Shown here: positions 14,498 through 21,907 of the stretch, in pieces | Layout: each line of letters starts with the position of its first letter | How positions within the stretch are numbered: the first letter of the stretch is position 1 | Assembly: GCA_015067615.1 (NCBI GenBank) | Contig: SVMD01000017.1 | Coordinates: 1-47,766, forward strand | Reading direction: 5' to 3' | Origin: Oscillospiraceae bacterium | GTDB taxonomy: Bacteria; Bacillota; Clostridia; Oscillospirales; Oscillospiraceae | Length of the DNA: 47,766 bases | The notes under the pieces: generated by a model | What the model was told of the DNA's origin: nothing | The model's input: the letters and a program-made list of their open reading frames with translations, nothing else | Database searches by the model: none | Position numbers and translations under genes: made by a program

Positions 14498-14514
14498 CTT
14501 CATAATTTATGAAG
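14498..14514. promoter_or_regulatory. Palindrome downstream of the tetR gene, possible operator
   Basis: CTTCATAATTTATGAAG is a perfect 8+1+8 palindrome in the gap between the TetR gene and the glycosidase gene. Its size fits a TetR operator, but it sits upstream of the terminator rather than on a promoter, so the role is uncertain. Confidence 0.35.
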
Positions 14515-14517
14515 CCG

Positions 14518-14564
14518 TGCCGCAATTGAGGGGTGTTTGATACTCCCTCGATTGCGGCATTTTT
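14518..14564 (+). terminator. Terminator of the tetR gene
   Basis: Arms TGCCGCAATTGAGGG (14518-14532) and CCCTCGATTGCGGCA (14545-14559), one mismatch, followed by TTTTT. The glycosidase -10 box begins 3 nt later. Confidence 0.7.
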
Positions 14565-14566
14565 CG

Positions 14567-14572
14567 TATAAT
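14567..14572 (+). promoter_or_regulatory. -10 box of the GH79-type gene
   Basis: TATAAT lies 36 nt before the start of the glycosidase. No good -35 box stands 16-18 nt upstream (that place is in the terminator arm), which may mean the promoter needs help or is weak. Confidence 0.5.
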
Positions 14573-14608
14573 GTAGGCAGACTACTTTATAAGGAGAAGT
14601 GAAACCTT

Positions 14609-16108
14609 ATGGCAAAATTTGTTAAACTGAATCCTGCGGAAGCCAAGCAGCTTCGGGTCGTGGACGAGCGTCTCATGTCCTACAATGTGGAAATGACCGA
14701 GGTCACCGGCGGTACCTTCTGGAAGGCTTACACCCCCGGTCAGATCGCCGGAACTGAGCCGGTTCCTCCTCTGGTGAACCTGGCTGACATGGTCAAGCTT
14801 CAGGAGTGGTACGATCCCATCGATTCCACCAATGAGCGGCTGATCAACCTGGCCAAGGCCTTCGGTCCTGTCTGGGTCCGTGTTTCCGGCACCTGGGCCA
14901 ATAAGACCTACTACAATTTTGACGGCAAGTACGCTCCCGGCGTGGTTCCCGAGGGCTTCCAGAACGTGCTGCAGAAGCAGCAGTGGCTCAACCTGCTGGA
15001 CTTCGTCAAGGCAGTGGGCGGCAAGCTGCTGATTTCCTTCGCCAACTGCCCCGGCATCCACGACGCAGAGACCCCCTGGTCTCCCTGGCAGGCCAAGCTG
15101 ATCATGGATCTGTCCATGGAGTACGGCGTTCCCGTCAGCGCTGTGGAGTTCACCAATGAGCCCAACCTGATGAACACCTCCGGCTTCCCCAAGGGCTACA
15201 CCGCTGCCCACTTCCGCCGGGACCAGGAGATCGCCAACGCCTGGGTCCGGGAGAACTATCCCGATGTGCTGCTGGTTGGCCCCAGCTCCACCGACTCCAC
15301 CGTCATCGAGATGGGCCCCGGCGCCAAGGGCGGCGCAGGCATCGGCGATGCCATGCCCGACGCCGTGACCACCCACGACCTGATGGCTGAGTACAAGGTC
15401 CCCATGGATGTGTTCAGTTACCACTACTACAACGGCATTTCTGAGCGCCTGGAGTCCGTCATGCCCGCGGGTCACTGGCAGGCCAGCCAGGCCCATACCG
15501 ACGATTATCTGTCCATGGCAGGTCTCTGCGCCCGGAGCTACGCGCCTATCCGGGACAAGTACATGCCCGGTGCCCAGATGTGGGTCACCGAGTCCGGCGA
15601 TGCCGGCGGCGGCGGCAACACCTGGGGCTCCACCTATCTGGATGTGCTGCGTACCCTGAACGAGCTGGGCGATTTCGCCACCGTTACCGACGGCATTATC
15701 TTCCACAATACCCTGGCTTCCTCCGACTACGGCTTCCTGCAGCACGGCAGCTTTGAGCCCCGTCCCAACTACTGGGCAGTGCTGCTGTGGCAGCAGCTGA
15801 TGGGTTCCACCGTCTATGACGCCGCCGCTGAGGGCCATGTGTACTGCCACTCCCGGAAGGACGGCAAGGATGGCTATGTCTACCTGATCGTCAACAACGA
15901 TCTGGAGAACGCCATGAACGTGGAGCTGCCCGGCGAGGCTGAGGTCTACGCCCTGGCAGGCCGTGACGGCATGAGAAGCTCCGTCATGACCCTCAACGGC
16001 ACCGATCTGGTGGCAGGCCCCAAGGGCGAGCTGCCTGAACTGAAGGGCATCAAGGTCGCAGGCTCTGTGGAAGTCGCTCCCGGCAGCTGCGCATTCATCG
16101 TTCTGTAA
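14609..16108 (+). CDS. GH79-type (heparanase/beta-glucuronidase-like) glycoside hydrolase
   Basis: 499 residues with a TIM-barrel retaining-glycosidase layout like the GH79 heparanase group. The acid/base motif is FTNEPNLM with Glu184, the nucleophile motif is WVTESGDAGGGG with Glu328 (family: TE-x-x-x-x-GGG), and a C-terminal beta domain lies at about 400-499. The family usually removes glucuronic acid or related residues from glycans or glycosides. There is no signal peptide (MAKFVKLNPAEAKQL), so it appears cytoplasmic and would act on imported small substrates. It follows a TetR regulator, fitting substrate-induced expression. The GH79 clan is well supported; the exact substrate is not. 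Confidence 0.85.
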   Translation: MAKFVKLNPAEAKQLRVVDERLMSYNVEMTEVTGGTFWKAYTPGQIAGTEPVPPLVNLADMVKLQEWYDPIDSTNERLINLAKAFGPVWVRVSGTWANKTYYNFDGKYAPGVVPEGFQNVLQKQQWLNLLDFVKAVGGKLLISFANCPGIHDAETPWSPWQAKLIMDLSMEYGVPVSAVEFTNEPNLMNTSGFPKGYTAAHFRRDQEIANAWVRENYPDVLLVGPSSTDSTVIEMGPGAKGGAGIGDAMPDAVTTHDLMAEYKVPMDVFSYHYYNGISERLESVMPAGHWQASQAHTDDYLSMAGLCARSYAPIRDKYMPGAQMWVTESGDAGGGGNTWGSTYLDVLRTLNELGDFATVTDGIIFHNTLASSDYGFLQHGSFEPRPNYWAVLLWQQLMGSTVYDAAAEGHVYCHSRKDGKDGYVYLIVNNDLENAMNVELPGEAEVYALAGRDGMRSSVMTLNGTDLVAGPKGELPELKGIKVAGSVEVAPGSCAFIVL

Positions 16109-16135
16109 GGTAATGATTCTGCATTTACAATAATT

Positions 16136-16170
16136 AAAGAGGGCATCCGATTGGATGCCCTCTTTTTTTT
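16136..16170 (+). terminator. Terminator of the GH79-type gene
   Basis: AAGAGGGCATCC / GGATGCCCTCTT with a GATT loop, followed by eight T. It may also serve the converging nucleotidase gene on the other strand. Confidence 0.88.
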
Positions 16171-16233
16171 GCGGGTGATTCGGCAGCCAGAGAAAACTGA
16201 CAAACCGTTGGTGCGGAAAGGGGATATGAACGA

Positions 16234-18132
16234 TTACTCAGCAGCCTCGAAGACGATACGGCCGGAACCTGCCAGAGTGGAGTAGTCCAGCAGCAGGCCT
16301 GCGTACTTAGCCAGCAGGGGAGAGTTGGTGGCTTCCACAGTGCCGTTCTCGAAGGCCTGGACATAGTTGGCCAGAACCATGTAGTCCTCCATCACGTAGT
16401 CCAGAACGTTCACAGCACCGGAGAACATGTTGAAGCCGTCACCCAGGTCACGCAGGGTGTAGTTGTAGCCGGCCAGATTGTAGGAAGCTTCCAGATCCAG
16501 AGGCTCGTACTCATTGGTCTCCTTATTGTAGACCATCACATCGTGGACACGGTAGCCGCCGGTGGGGCCGCCGATCCAGACGCCCTTGTCGTCAGCCTGG
16601 ACGGAGTTGGGCCACTCAGCATCGATCTTGTAGGTGATGCCGGAAACCTGCAGGAAGCCGCCGCACTCAGCGGAGCCTGCGTCACGGGCGCCCCATTCCA
16701 GAGCATCCAGCAGCTGCTGACCGGTAATGGTCTGCAGGCAGGCCACGTTGCCGAAGGTGTGGATTTCCTTGGCGGTCTTGTAGGAGAAGTCGCCGGAGAT
16801 GTCTGTCTTGTTACGGATACCGCCGCCGTTCATGATGGCAACGTCCACATCCAGACCCATGTTGTCGAACAGGTAGTACAGAGCATCAGCGCAGAAGTCG
16901 CCGGTGACGGTCTCCTGGGAGCGGACCAGACGGTTGCCCTCGGCGTCGTAGTTGCCCAGAGCCACGTTGGAAGCGCCGAAGACGGTGCCCAGCTGGGTGT
17001 CGATGTCGGAGATCCAGTTGTCGACCATAGCCTTGACATCGGCGTTGGAGACCCACTCGGTGCCGGCATACAGCTCGGAAACGAACTCGTAGCCAACCAC
17101 CTCGGTGACCTGGTTGCCGTCCTCGTCCAGGACGGGATTGCCGTTCTCATCGACCTTGTCCTGAATGATCTCGGAGTACTCGATGAAGTCAGTGGAGACA
17201 GCGCCGGTCTCGCCGGAAATGACCATCAGGCCGATGCGGTCAAAGTACTCGCCGGTCTGGGTCAGCAGAACATTGGCGCCGTCCTTGCCGGCAACTTCCT
17301 TGCCCTCCACGGTGGAGTGGGAGTGGCCGTCGATGAAAGCGGTCAGGCCGGAGACATTGGCGATGGTCTCCTCAGAGGTCCAGGGCTGGGAAGCGGGATC
17401 GTCGCCCAGGTGGCCCAGAGCGATGACCTTGGTAGCGCCCTCGGCCTTGGCAGCGTCGATGGCAGCCTGCACGTCAGCGTACAGGGCAGCGCCGTCCTCA
17501 CCGCCGGAGATGCCGTAGATGTAGGTGCCGTTCTCGTCCTGGAAGTAGGCGGGAGTGGACTTGGTGAAGGACTCGGGGGTGGTAATACCCAGGATAGCGA
17601 CCTTCTCGTTACCCAGCTCGAAGATCACATAGGGGGGCAGGACTGCCTCACCCTTGACGCCGTCCTTCTCGTTGTAGAAGTTGCAGGAGACATAGGGGAA
17701 GTTTGCCCAGTTGTCGGTGACGTTGATGCGGCCGTCCATGCCGTAGTCAAACTCGTGGTTGCCCAGAGTGGCTGCGTCGTAGCCGGCAGCGTTCATCAGA
17801 GCGATGATGGTCTCGCCCTTGTCCATGGAGCCGTAAGCGGTACCCTGGATGTGGTCACCGGCATCCACCAGCAGAACGTACTCATACTGGTTCTGGAGCT
17901 CAGCCTTCACAGCAGCGATGACATCGTAGCTCAGAACGTTGTCAATGTAGGTGTGAACGTCGTTAGTGTACAGAATGGCGATGTCGCCCTGGGGCTCGGC
18001 GGCTTCGGTGGTGGGAGCCTGAGTCTCAGGAGCGGTGGTGCCGGTGGGGGTGGTCTCAACAGGCTTGTTGCCGCAGGCAACCAGGCCCAGAACCATCACC
18101 AGTGCCAGCAGCATTGCAATGATTTTGCGCAT
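16234..18132 (-). CDS. 5'-nucleotidase / 2',3'-cyclic phosphodiesterase-like lipoprotein (UshA family)
   Basis: 632 residues. A lipoprotein signal ends in LGLVAC with Cys20, followed by a Thr/Pro/Glu linker (about 23-48). The metallophosphatase domain shows all the metal motifs: LYTNDVHTY, DAGDHIQGT, LGNHEFDYG, GHLGDD and DGHSHS. The C-terminal nucleotidase domain has NGGGIRNKTDISG and a substrate-binding region with NLAGYNYTLRDLGDGF. It should hydrolyse nucleotides or related phosphoesters on the outer face of the membrane, for nucleoside or phosphate recovery. AGGAGG lies 8 nt before the ATG. Divergent from the ABC/FtsX fusion across 230 bp; no promoter is clear on this side. Confidence 0.95.
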   Translation of the reverse strand: MRKIIAMLLALVMVLGLVACGNKPVETTPTGTTAPETQAPTTEAAEPQGDIAILYTNDVHTYIDNVLSYDVIAAVKAELQNQYEYVLLVDAGDHIQGTAYGSMDKGETIIALMNAAGYDAATLGNHEFDYGMDGRINVTDNWANFPYVSCNFYNEKDGVKGEAVLPPYVIFELGNEKVAILGITTPESFTKSTPAYFQDENGTYIYGISGGEDGAALYADVQAAIDAAKAEGATKVIALGHLGDDPASQPWTSEETIANVSGLTAFIDGHSHSTVEGKEVAGKDGANVLLTQTGEYFDRIGLMVISGETGAVSTDFIEYSEIIQDKVDENGNPVLDEDGNQVTEVVGYEFVSELYAGTEWVSNADVKAMVDNWISDIDTQLGTVFGASNVALGNYDAEGNRLVRSQETVTGDFCADALYYLFDNMGLDVDVAIMNGGGIRNKTDISGDFSYKTAKEIHTFGNVACLQTITGQQLLDALEWGARDAGSAECGGFLQVSGITYKIDAEWPNSVQADDKGVWIGGPTGGYRVHDVMVYNKETNEYEPLDLEASYNLAGYNYTLRDLGDGFNMFSGAVNVLDYVMEDYMVLANYVQAFENGTVEATNSPLLAKYAGLLLDYSTLAGSGRIVFEAAE

Positions 18133-18284
18133 TTGGAATTTCCTCCTTTTTCATTTCAAAAGGGTGCCGAAATGGCATCCTTTTACAAATGCATTGTAAC
18201 CCATCTGACCGGAAAAGGGAAGTCCCGATTCCAAAATTTTTCAGGAAATGTCGGGATCGGAGGAGTGAAAAATTGATTCGAATG

Positions 18285-18313
18285 TTGATTTGTTCATATA
18301 TGCATGGTAAACT
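18285..18313 (+). promoter_or_regulatory. Promoter of the ABC/FtsX fusion gene
   Basis: TTGATT (18285-18290), a 17-nt spacer and TAAACT (18308-18313), 50 nt before the start. Moderate match. Confidence 0.5.
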
Positions 18314-18362
18314 GATAGAAAAGTTGTAATGCGCAACCAATTCCTGGAAGTGAGGAATCTCT

Positions 18363-21300
18363 ATGCTCCAAATCAAGGATATCCGCAAGCAGTATATCAC
18401 CGGTGAACTGGTCCAGACGGCTCTGGACGGCGTGAGCCTGAACCTGCGGGACAATGAATTCGTGGCCATCCTGGGCCCCTCCGGGTCCGGCAAGACCACA
18501 CTGTTAAACGTCATCGGCGGCCTGGACCGGTATGACAGCGGCGATCTGATTATCAACGGCATCTCCACAAAGAAATATTCCGACCGGGACTGGGACTCCT
18601 ACCGGAACCATACCATCGGCTTCGTGTTCCAGAGCTACAATCTGATCCCCCATCAGAGCGTTCTGGCCAACGTGGAGCTGGCGCTGACCATCTCCGGTAT
18701 TTCCCCCTCTGAGCGGAAGAAGCGGGCAAAGGCGGCTCTGGAATCCGTGGGTCTCGGCAATCAGCTCCACAAGAAGCCCAACCAGATGTCCGGCGGCCAG
18801 ATGCAGCGTGTTGCCATCGCCCGGGCATTGGTGAACAACCCCGATATTCTGCTGGCGGACGAACCCACCGGCGCTCTGGACTCCGAGACCAGTGTGCAGA
18901 TCATGGACCTGCTGAAGGAAGTGGCCAAGGATCGTCTGGTGGTCATGGTCACCCACAACCCGGAGCTGGCGGAGGAATACGCCAACCGGATCGTCCGGGT
19001 GAAGGACGGCAAGATCATCGGCGATACCAACCCCTTTGAGGTGGATACCTCCCTGATGGCCGCCCCGAAGCACAAAAACATGGGCCGCTCATCCATGAGC
19101 TGGTTTACGGCATTGTCTCTGAGCTTTAATAACCTGCGTACCAAACTGGCCCGAACTCTGCTGACCTCCTTCGCAGGCTCCATCGGCATCATCGGCATTG
19201 CCCTGATCATGTCCCTGTCCACGGGCTTTCAGAAGTATATTGACAAGATCCAGGCGGATACCCTGTCCAATTATCCCCTGACTCTCCAGTCGGAAAAGAC
19301 CGATGTGGGCGCCGCCCTGGCGGCCTTCGGCTCCTCCATGATGGAGATCTCGGAGCTGCCTGAGGGCGTGGTGGGAGAGCAGCAGATGATCACTGCCATG
19401 TTCTCCCAGGTGGGCAAGAACGACCTGGGCTCCTTCAAGTCCTATCTGGAGGAAAATTTCGACCAGATCAGCCATGCGGTCAGCGCGGTCCGCTACAGCT
19501 ACTCCGTCAGGCCCCAGATCTTTGCATCGGACCCGGAGAATCTGCTGCAGGTGAATCCTGCCAAGCTCTTCGGCAAGGTCACCGGCAGCGCCGCCATGTC
19601 TGCCTACATGGATTCCAATGTGTTCTATGAAATGATCAATAACGTGGAACTGCTGGAATCTCAGTACGAGGTGGTCCTGGGCCGCTGGCCGGAGCACTAC
19701 AGCGAGATGGTTTTTGTGCTGACGGATCCCAACTCCATCACCGACTATATGGCCTATGCCCTGGGCATGAAGGATGCCGACGGCCTTCAGGAAATGATCC
19801 AGAAGGTCATGCAGGGCGAGGAGGCGGTGCTGGAGAGCGAGCCCGGTCGCTGGACCTACGAGGACCTGATGAACCTCCGCTTCAAGCTGGTGGACGCCAC
19901 GGCGCTGTACCGCTATAATGAGGAATATGCCGTCTGGGAGGATATGTCCGACAGCAAGGAGCATATGCGTTCCCTCATTGAAAACGGCGAGGAGCTTTCC
20001 ATCGTGGGTATTGTCTGTCCCCGGGAGGGTGCCACCGCCACGCTGCTGAGCTCCGGCATCGCCTATACGGAGGCCCTGACCCATCATGTGATCGAAAAGG
20101 CGGAGTCCTCCCGGCTGGTATCGGACCAGCTGAAGAATCCTGCCATCGATGTGTTCACCGGAAAGGAATTCGGTGCAAAGGATGAGGAGGAGCAGCTGAG
20201 CTTTGAGGATATGATCTCCATTGACGGCGATGCCATCGCCTCCTCCTTCGGCATGAACATCAGCACCGACCGGATCATGAGCATGCTGACGGATTACCTG
20301 TCCGATGCCATGCAGGATATCGATGTGGATACCCAGGCGGCCCAGCAGGACTTCCTGGATACCTTAAGAACCATGGGCAATGAGATGCTGCTGCAGTTTG
20401 TGGAAGAAAACGCGGACGAATCCGGCAAGGCGAAGCTGTCTGTGGAGGATGGTCCCGGCATGGTGGAGGCATATCTGGCCGGCGCCGGCGCTGCCCACAT
20501 CCAGGCCCTGGCGGACAAATACCCGGTAACCGCCGAGGAATTTACCCAGGTCTATTCTCCCTTGCTGGAGGCCCTGGTCAATAACTGCGTGGCTTCCTCT
20601 CTGTCCCTGAGTGCGGCTTCTCCTGTGGACGAAACCACCGCGCCTGCGGAAACCACAGAACCCGAGATTACTGAGCCTGTAACCACAGAACCCGAGACCA
20701 CCGAACCTGAGACAACAGAACCCGAGACTACCGAACCGGAAACTACGGAGCCGGAAGAAACGGAGCCGGAAGAAACGGAGCCGGAAGCTACGGAAGTGCC
20801 CGGGGAGTCGGAACCCTCCGAGCCGGATGTAACGGAACCTGAGGCCACGGAGCCGGAGGTGACGGTACCCCCGGTGGATATTCCGGAGATCGATACGACT
20901 GTCTATGCCCAGATCAGCGCGGCTATGGTCCCCGGTATGGTGGACGGCTATATGGTCAACACCGTGGTCACCGGTACCGCCGCTGCCATGGGCAGCCGCA
21001 TGATGAGCAACGAGATTGCCGCCATCCTGATGCAGAAGGTATCCGGCTTCGGCAATCTGCTCACCGGCTATATCGGCGGCTCCTTCTATGTGAACGAAGA
21101 AAAGCTGGCCTCCGCCTTCCAGTTTAATATGACCGAAGAGGATCTGCGCAGACTGATGGAGGCCATGTCCACCCAGGACCAGCAGACCTCTGCCGAGGGC
21201 AATCTGCGCACCTTAGGCTATGCGGACATGACCCAGCCCAACAGCATCTCCATCTACATGGGCGACTTTGAAAAGAAGGAAGAATTCATCGCCTTCCTGG

Positions 21301-21812
21301 ATGCTTACAACGATATGATGGAAGCGGAGGAACAGGAGGATAAGGTCATCGGCTACACCGATATCACCGGCATCATGATGAGCTCCGTCCGGACCATCAT
21401 CGACTCGGTGAGCTACGCTTTGATCGCCTTCGTGGCCGTTTCCCTGGTGGTTTCCTCCATTATGATCGGTATTATCACCTATATCTCCGTCATGGAGCGG
21501 ACCAAGGAGATCGGTGTGCTTCGTGCCATCGGTGCCTCCAAGCGGAATATCTCTCAGGTGTTCAACGCCGAGACCTTTATCATCGGCCTTTGCTCCGGCC
21601 TGATCGGCATCGGAGTAACACTGCTGCTGCTGATCCCCGGCAATGCTTTGATCCAGCATCTGACGGACAACCCGGATATCGTGGCCCAGCTTCCCGCCCT
21701 GAACGGCATTGTACTGATCATCCTCAGCATGGTGCTGACCCTCATCGGCGGCTTCATCCCCGCCCGGCAGGCAGCCAAGAAGGACCCGGTTATCGCCCTG
21801 CGCAGCGAATAA
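18363..21812 (+). CDS. Fused ABC ATPase and FtsX/MacB-type permease with Thr-Glu-Pro repeat
   Basis: 1149 residues, MacB-like. The ATPase domain (1-230) has Walker A GPSGSGKT at 38-45, signature MSGGQ at 142-146 and Walker B ILLADEPTG at 162-170. A membrane helix at about 267-288 leads to a large extracytoplasmic region (about 290-1015), then three C-terminal membrane helices of the FtsX domain with MERTKEIGVLRAIGASKRNI. Inside the outer region, residues about 757-840 are a low-complexity run of T-E-P-E-x units, probably a flexible wall-spanning spacer. FtsX/MacB systems act as mechanotransmitters rather than classic importers. No partner fusion protein is adjacent. A divergent neighbour encodes the nucleotidase lipoprotein. 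Substrate unknown. Confidence 0.92.
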   Translation: MLQIKDIRKQYITGELVQTALDGVSLNLRDNEFVAILGPSGSGKTTLLNVIGGLDRYDSGDLIINGISTKKYSDRDWDSYRNHTIGFVFQSYNLIPHQSVLANVELALTISGISPSERKKRAKAALESVGLGNQLHKKPNQMSGGQMQRVAIARALVNNPDILLADEPTGALDSETSVQIMDLLKEVAKDRLVVMVTHNPELAEEYANRIVRVKDGKIIGDTNPFEVDTSLMAAPKHKNMGRSSMSWFTALSLSFNNLRTKLARTLLTSFAGSIGIIGIALIMSLSTGFQKYIDKIQADTLSNYPLTLQSEKTDVGAALAAFGSSMMEISELPEGVVGEQQMITAMFSQVGKNDLGSFKSYLEENFDQISHAVSAVRYSYSVRPQIFASDPENLLQVNPAKLFGKVTGSAAMSAYMDSNVFYEMINNVELLESQYEVVLGRWPEHYSEMVFVLTDPNSITDYMAYALGMKDADGLQEMIQKVMQGEEAVLESEPGRWTYEDLMNLRFKLVDATALYRYNEEYAVWEDMSDSKEHMRSLIENGEELSIVGIVCPREGATATLLSSGIAYTEALTHHVIEKAESSRLVSDQLKNPAIDVFTGKEFGAKDEEEQLSFEDMISIDGDAIASSFGMNISTDRIMSMLTDYLSDAMQDIDVDTQAAQQDFLDTLRTMGNEMLLQFVEENADESGKAKLSVEDGPGMVEAYLAGAGAAHIQALADKYPVTAEEFTQVYSPLLEALVNNCVASSLSLSAASPVDETTAPAETTEPEITEPVTTEPETTEPETTEPETTEPETTEPEETEPEETEPEATEVPGESEPSEPDVTEPEATEPEVTVPPVDIPEIDTTVYAQISAAMVPGMVDGYMVNTVVTGTAAAMGSRMMSNEIAAILMQKVSGFGNLLTGYIGGSFYVNEEKLASAFQFNMTEEDLRRLMEAMSTQDQQTSAEGNLRTLGYADMTQPNSISIYMGDFEKKEEFIAFLDAYNDMMEAEEQEDKVIGYTDITGIMMSSVRTIIDSVSYALIAFVAVSLVVSSIMIGIITYISVMERTKEIGVLRAIGASKRNISQVFNAETFIIGLCSGLIGIGVTLLLLIPGNALIQHLTDNPDIVAQLPALNGIVLIILSMVLTLIGGFIPARQAAKKDPVIALRSE
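20632..20880 (+). repeat. Thr-Glu-Pro coding repeat
   Basis: In-frame tandem repeats of the 12-15-nt kind (ACCGAACCTGAGACA and variants) encode (E/T)TEPE units inside the ABC/FtsX fusion. Synonymous differences between units show that the repeat is old enough to have diverged, but its copy number could still vary between strains. Confidence 0.85.
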
Positions 21813-21819
21813 ACAATCC

Positions 21820-21856
21820 AATAAAAAGAACACGCTTTTTGCGTGTTCTTTTTATT
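21820..21856. terminator. Terminator of the ABC/FtsX fusion gene
   Basis: A 16-bp inverted repeat, AATAAAAAGAACACGC and GCGTGTTCTTTTTATT, with a TTTTT loop. It begins 7 nt after the stop. Confidence 0.88.
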
Positions 21857-21883
21857 GCAATCAGGCCGGTTTTCTGCCATAAT
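21855..21883 (+). promoter_or_regulatory. Promoter of the GH3-LUD-GtrA operon
   Basis: TTGCAA (21855-21860), a 17-nt spacer and CATAAT (21878-21883), 24 nt before the GH3 start. It overlaps the end of the preceding terminator. Confidence 0.5.
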
Positions 21884-21907
21884 GAAAGAAAAAAGGAGGG
21901 CGGTACT

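Noticed and set aside
14582..15850. 422-codon minus-strand open frame antisense to the GH79-type gene
   Set aside because: A shadow frame; the plus strand carries conserved catalytic motifs.
18150..18200. Inverted repeat GGGTGCC/GGCATCC upstream of the nucleotidase gene as an operator
   Set aside because: The arms are short and mismatched, and no regulator is adjacent; too weak to call.
16543..18276. 577-codon plus-strand open frame antisense to the nucleotidase lipoprotein gene
   Set aside because: No ribosome site, composition of a shadow frame (Gly/Val/Asp/Leu runs), and the minus-strand protein has all UshA motifs.
20632..20880. Possible CRISPR or non-coding tandem repeat
   Set aside because: The repeats are in frame, encode Thr-Glu-Pro units within a continuous protein and have no spacers. 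No CRISPR array or cas gene is seen in the window.
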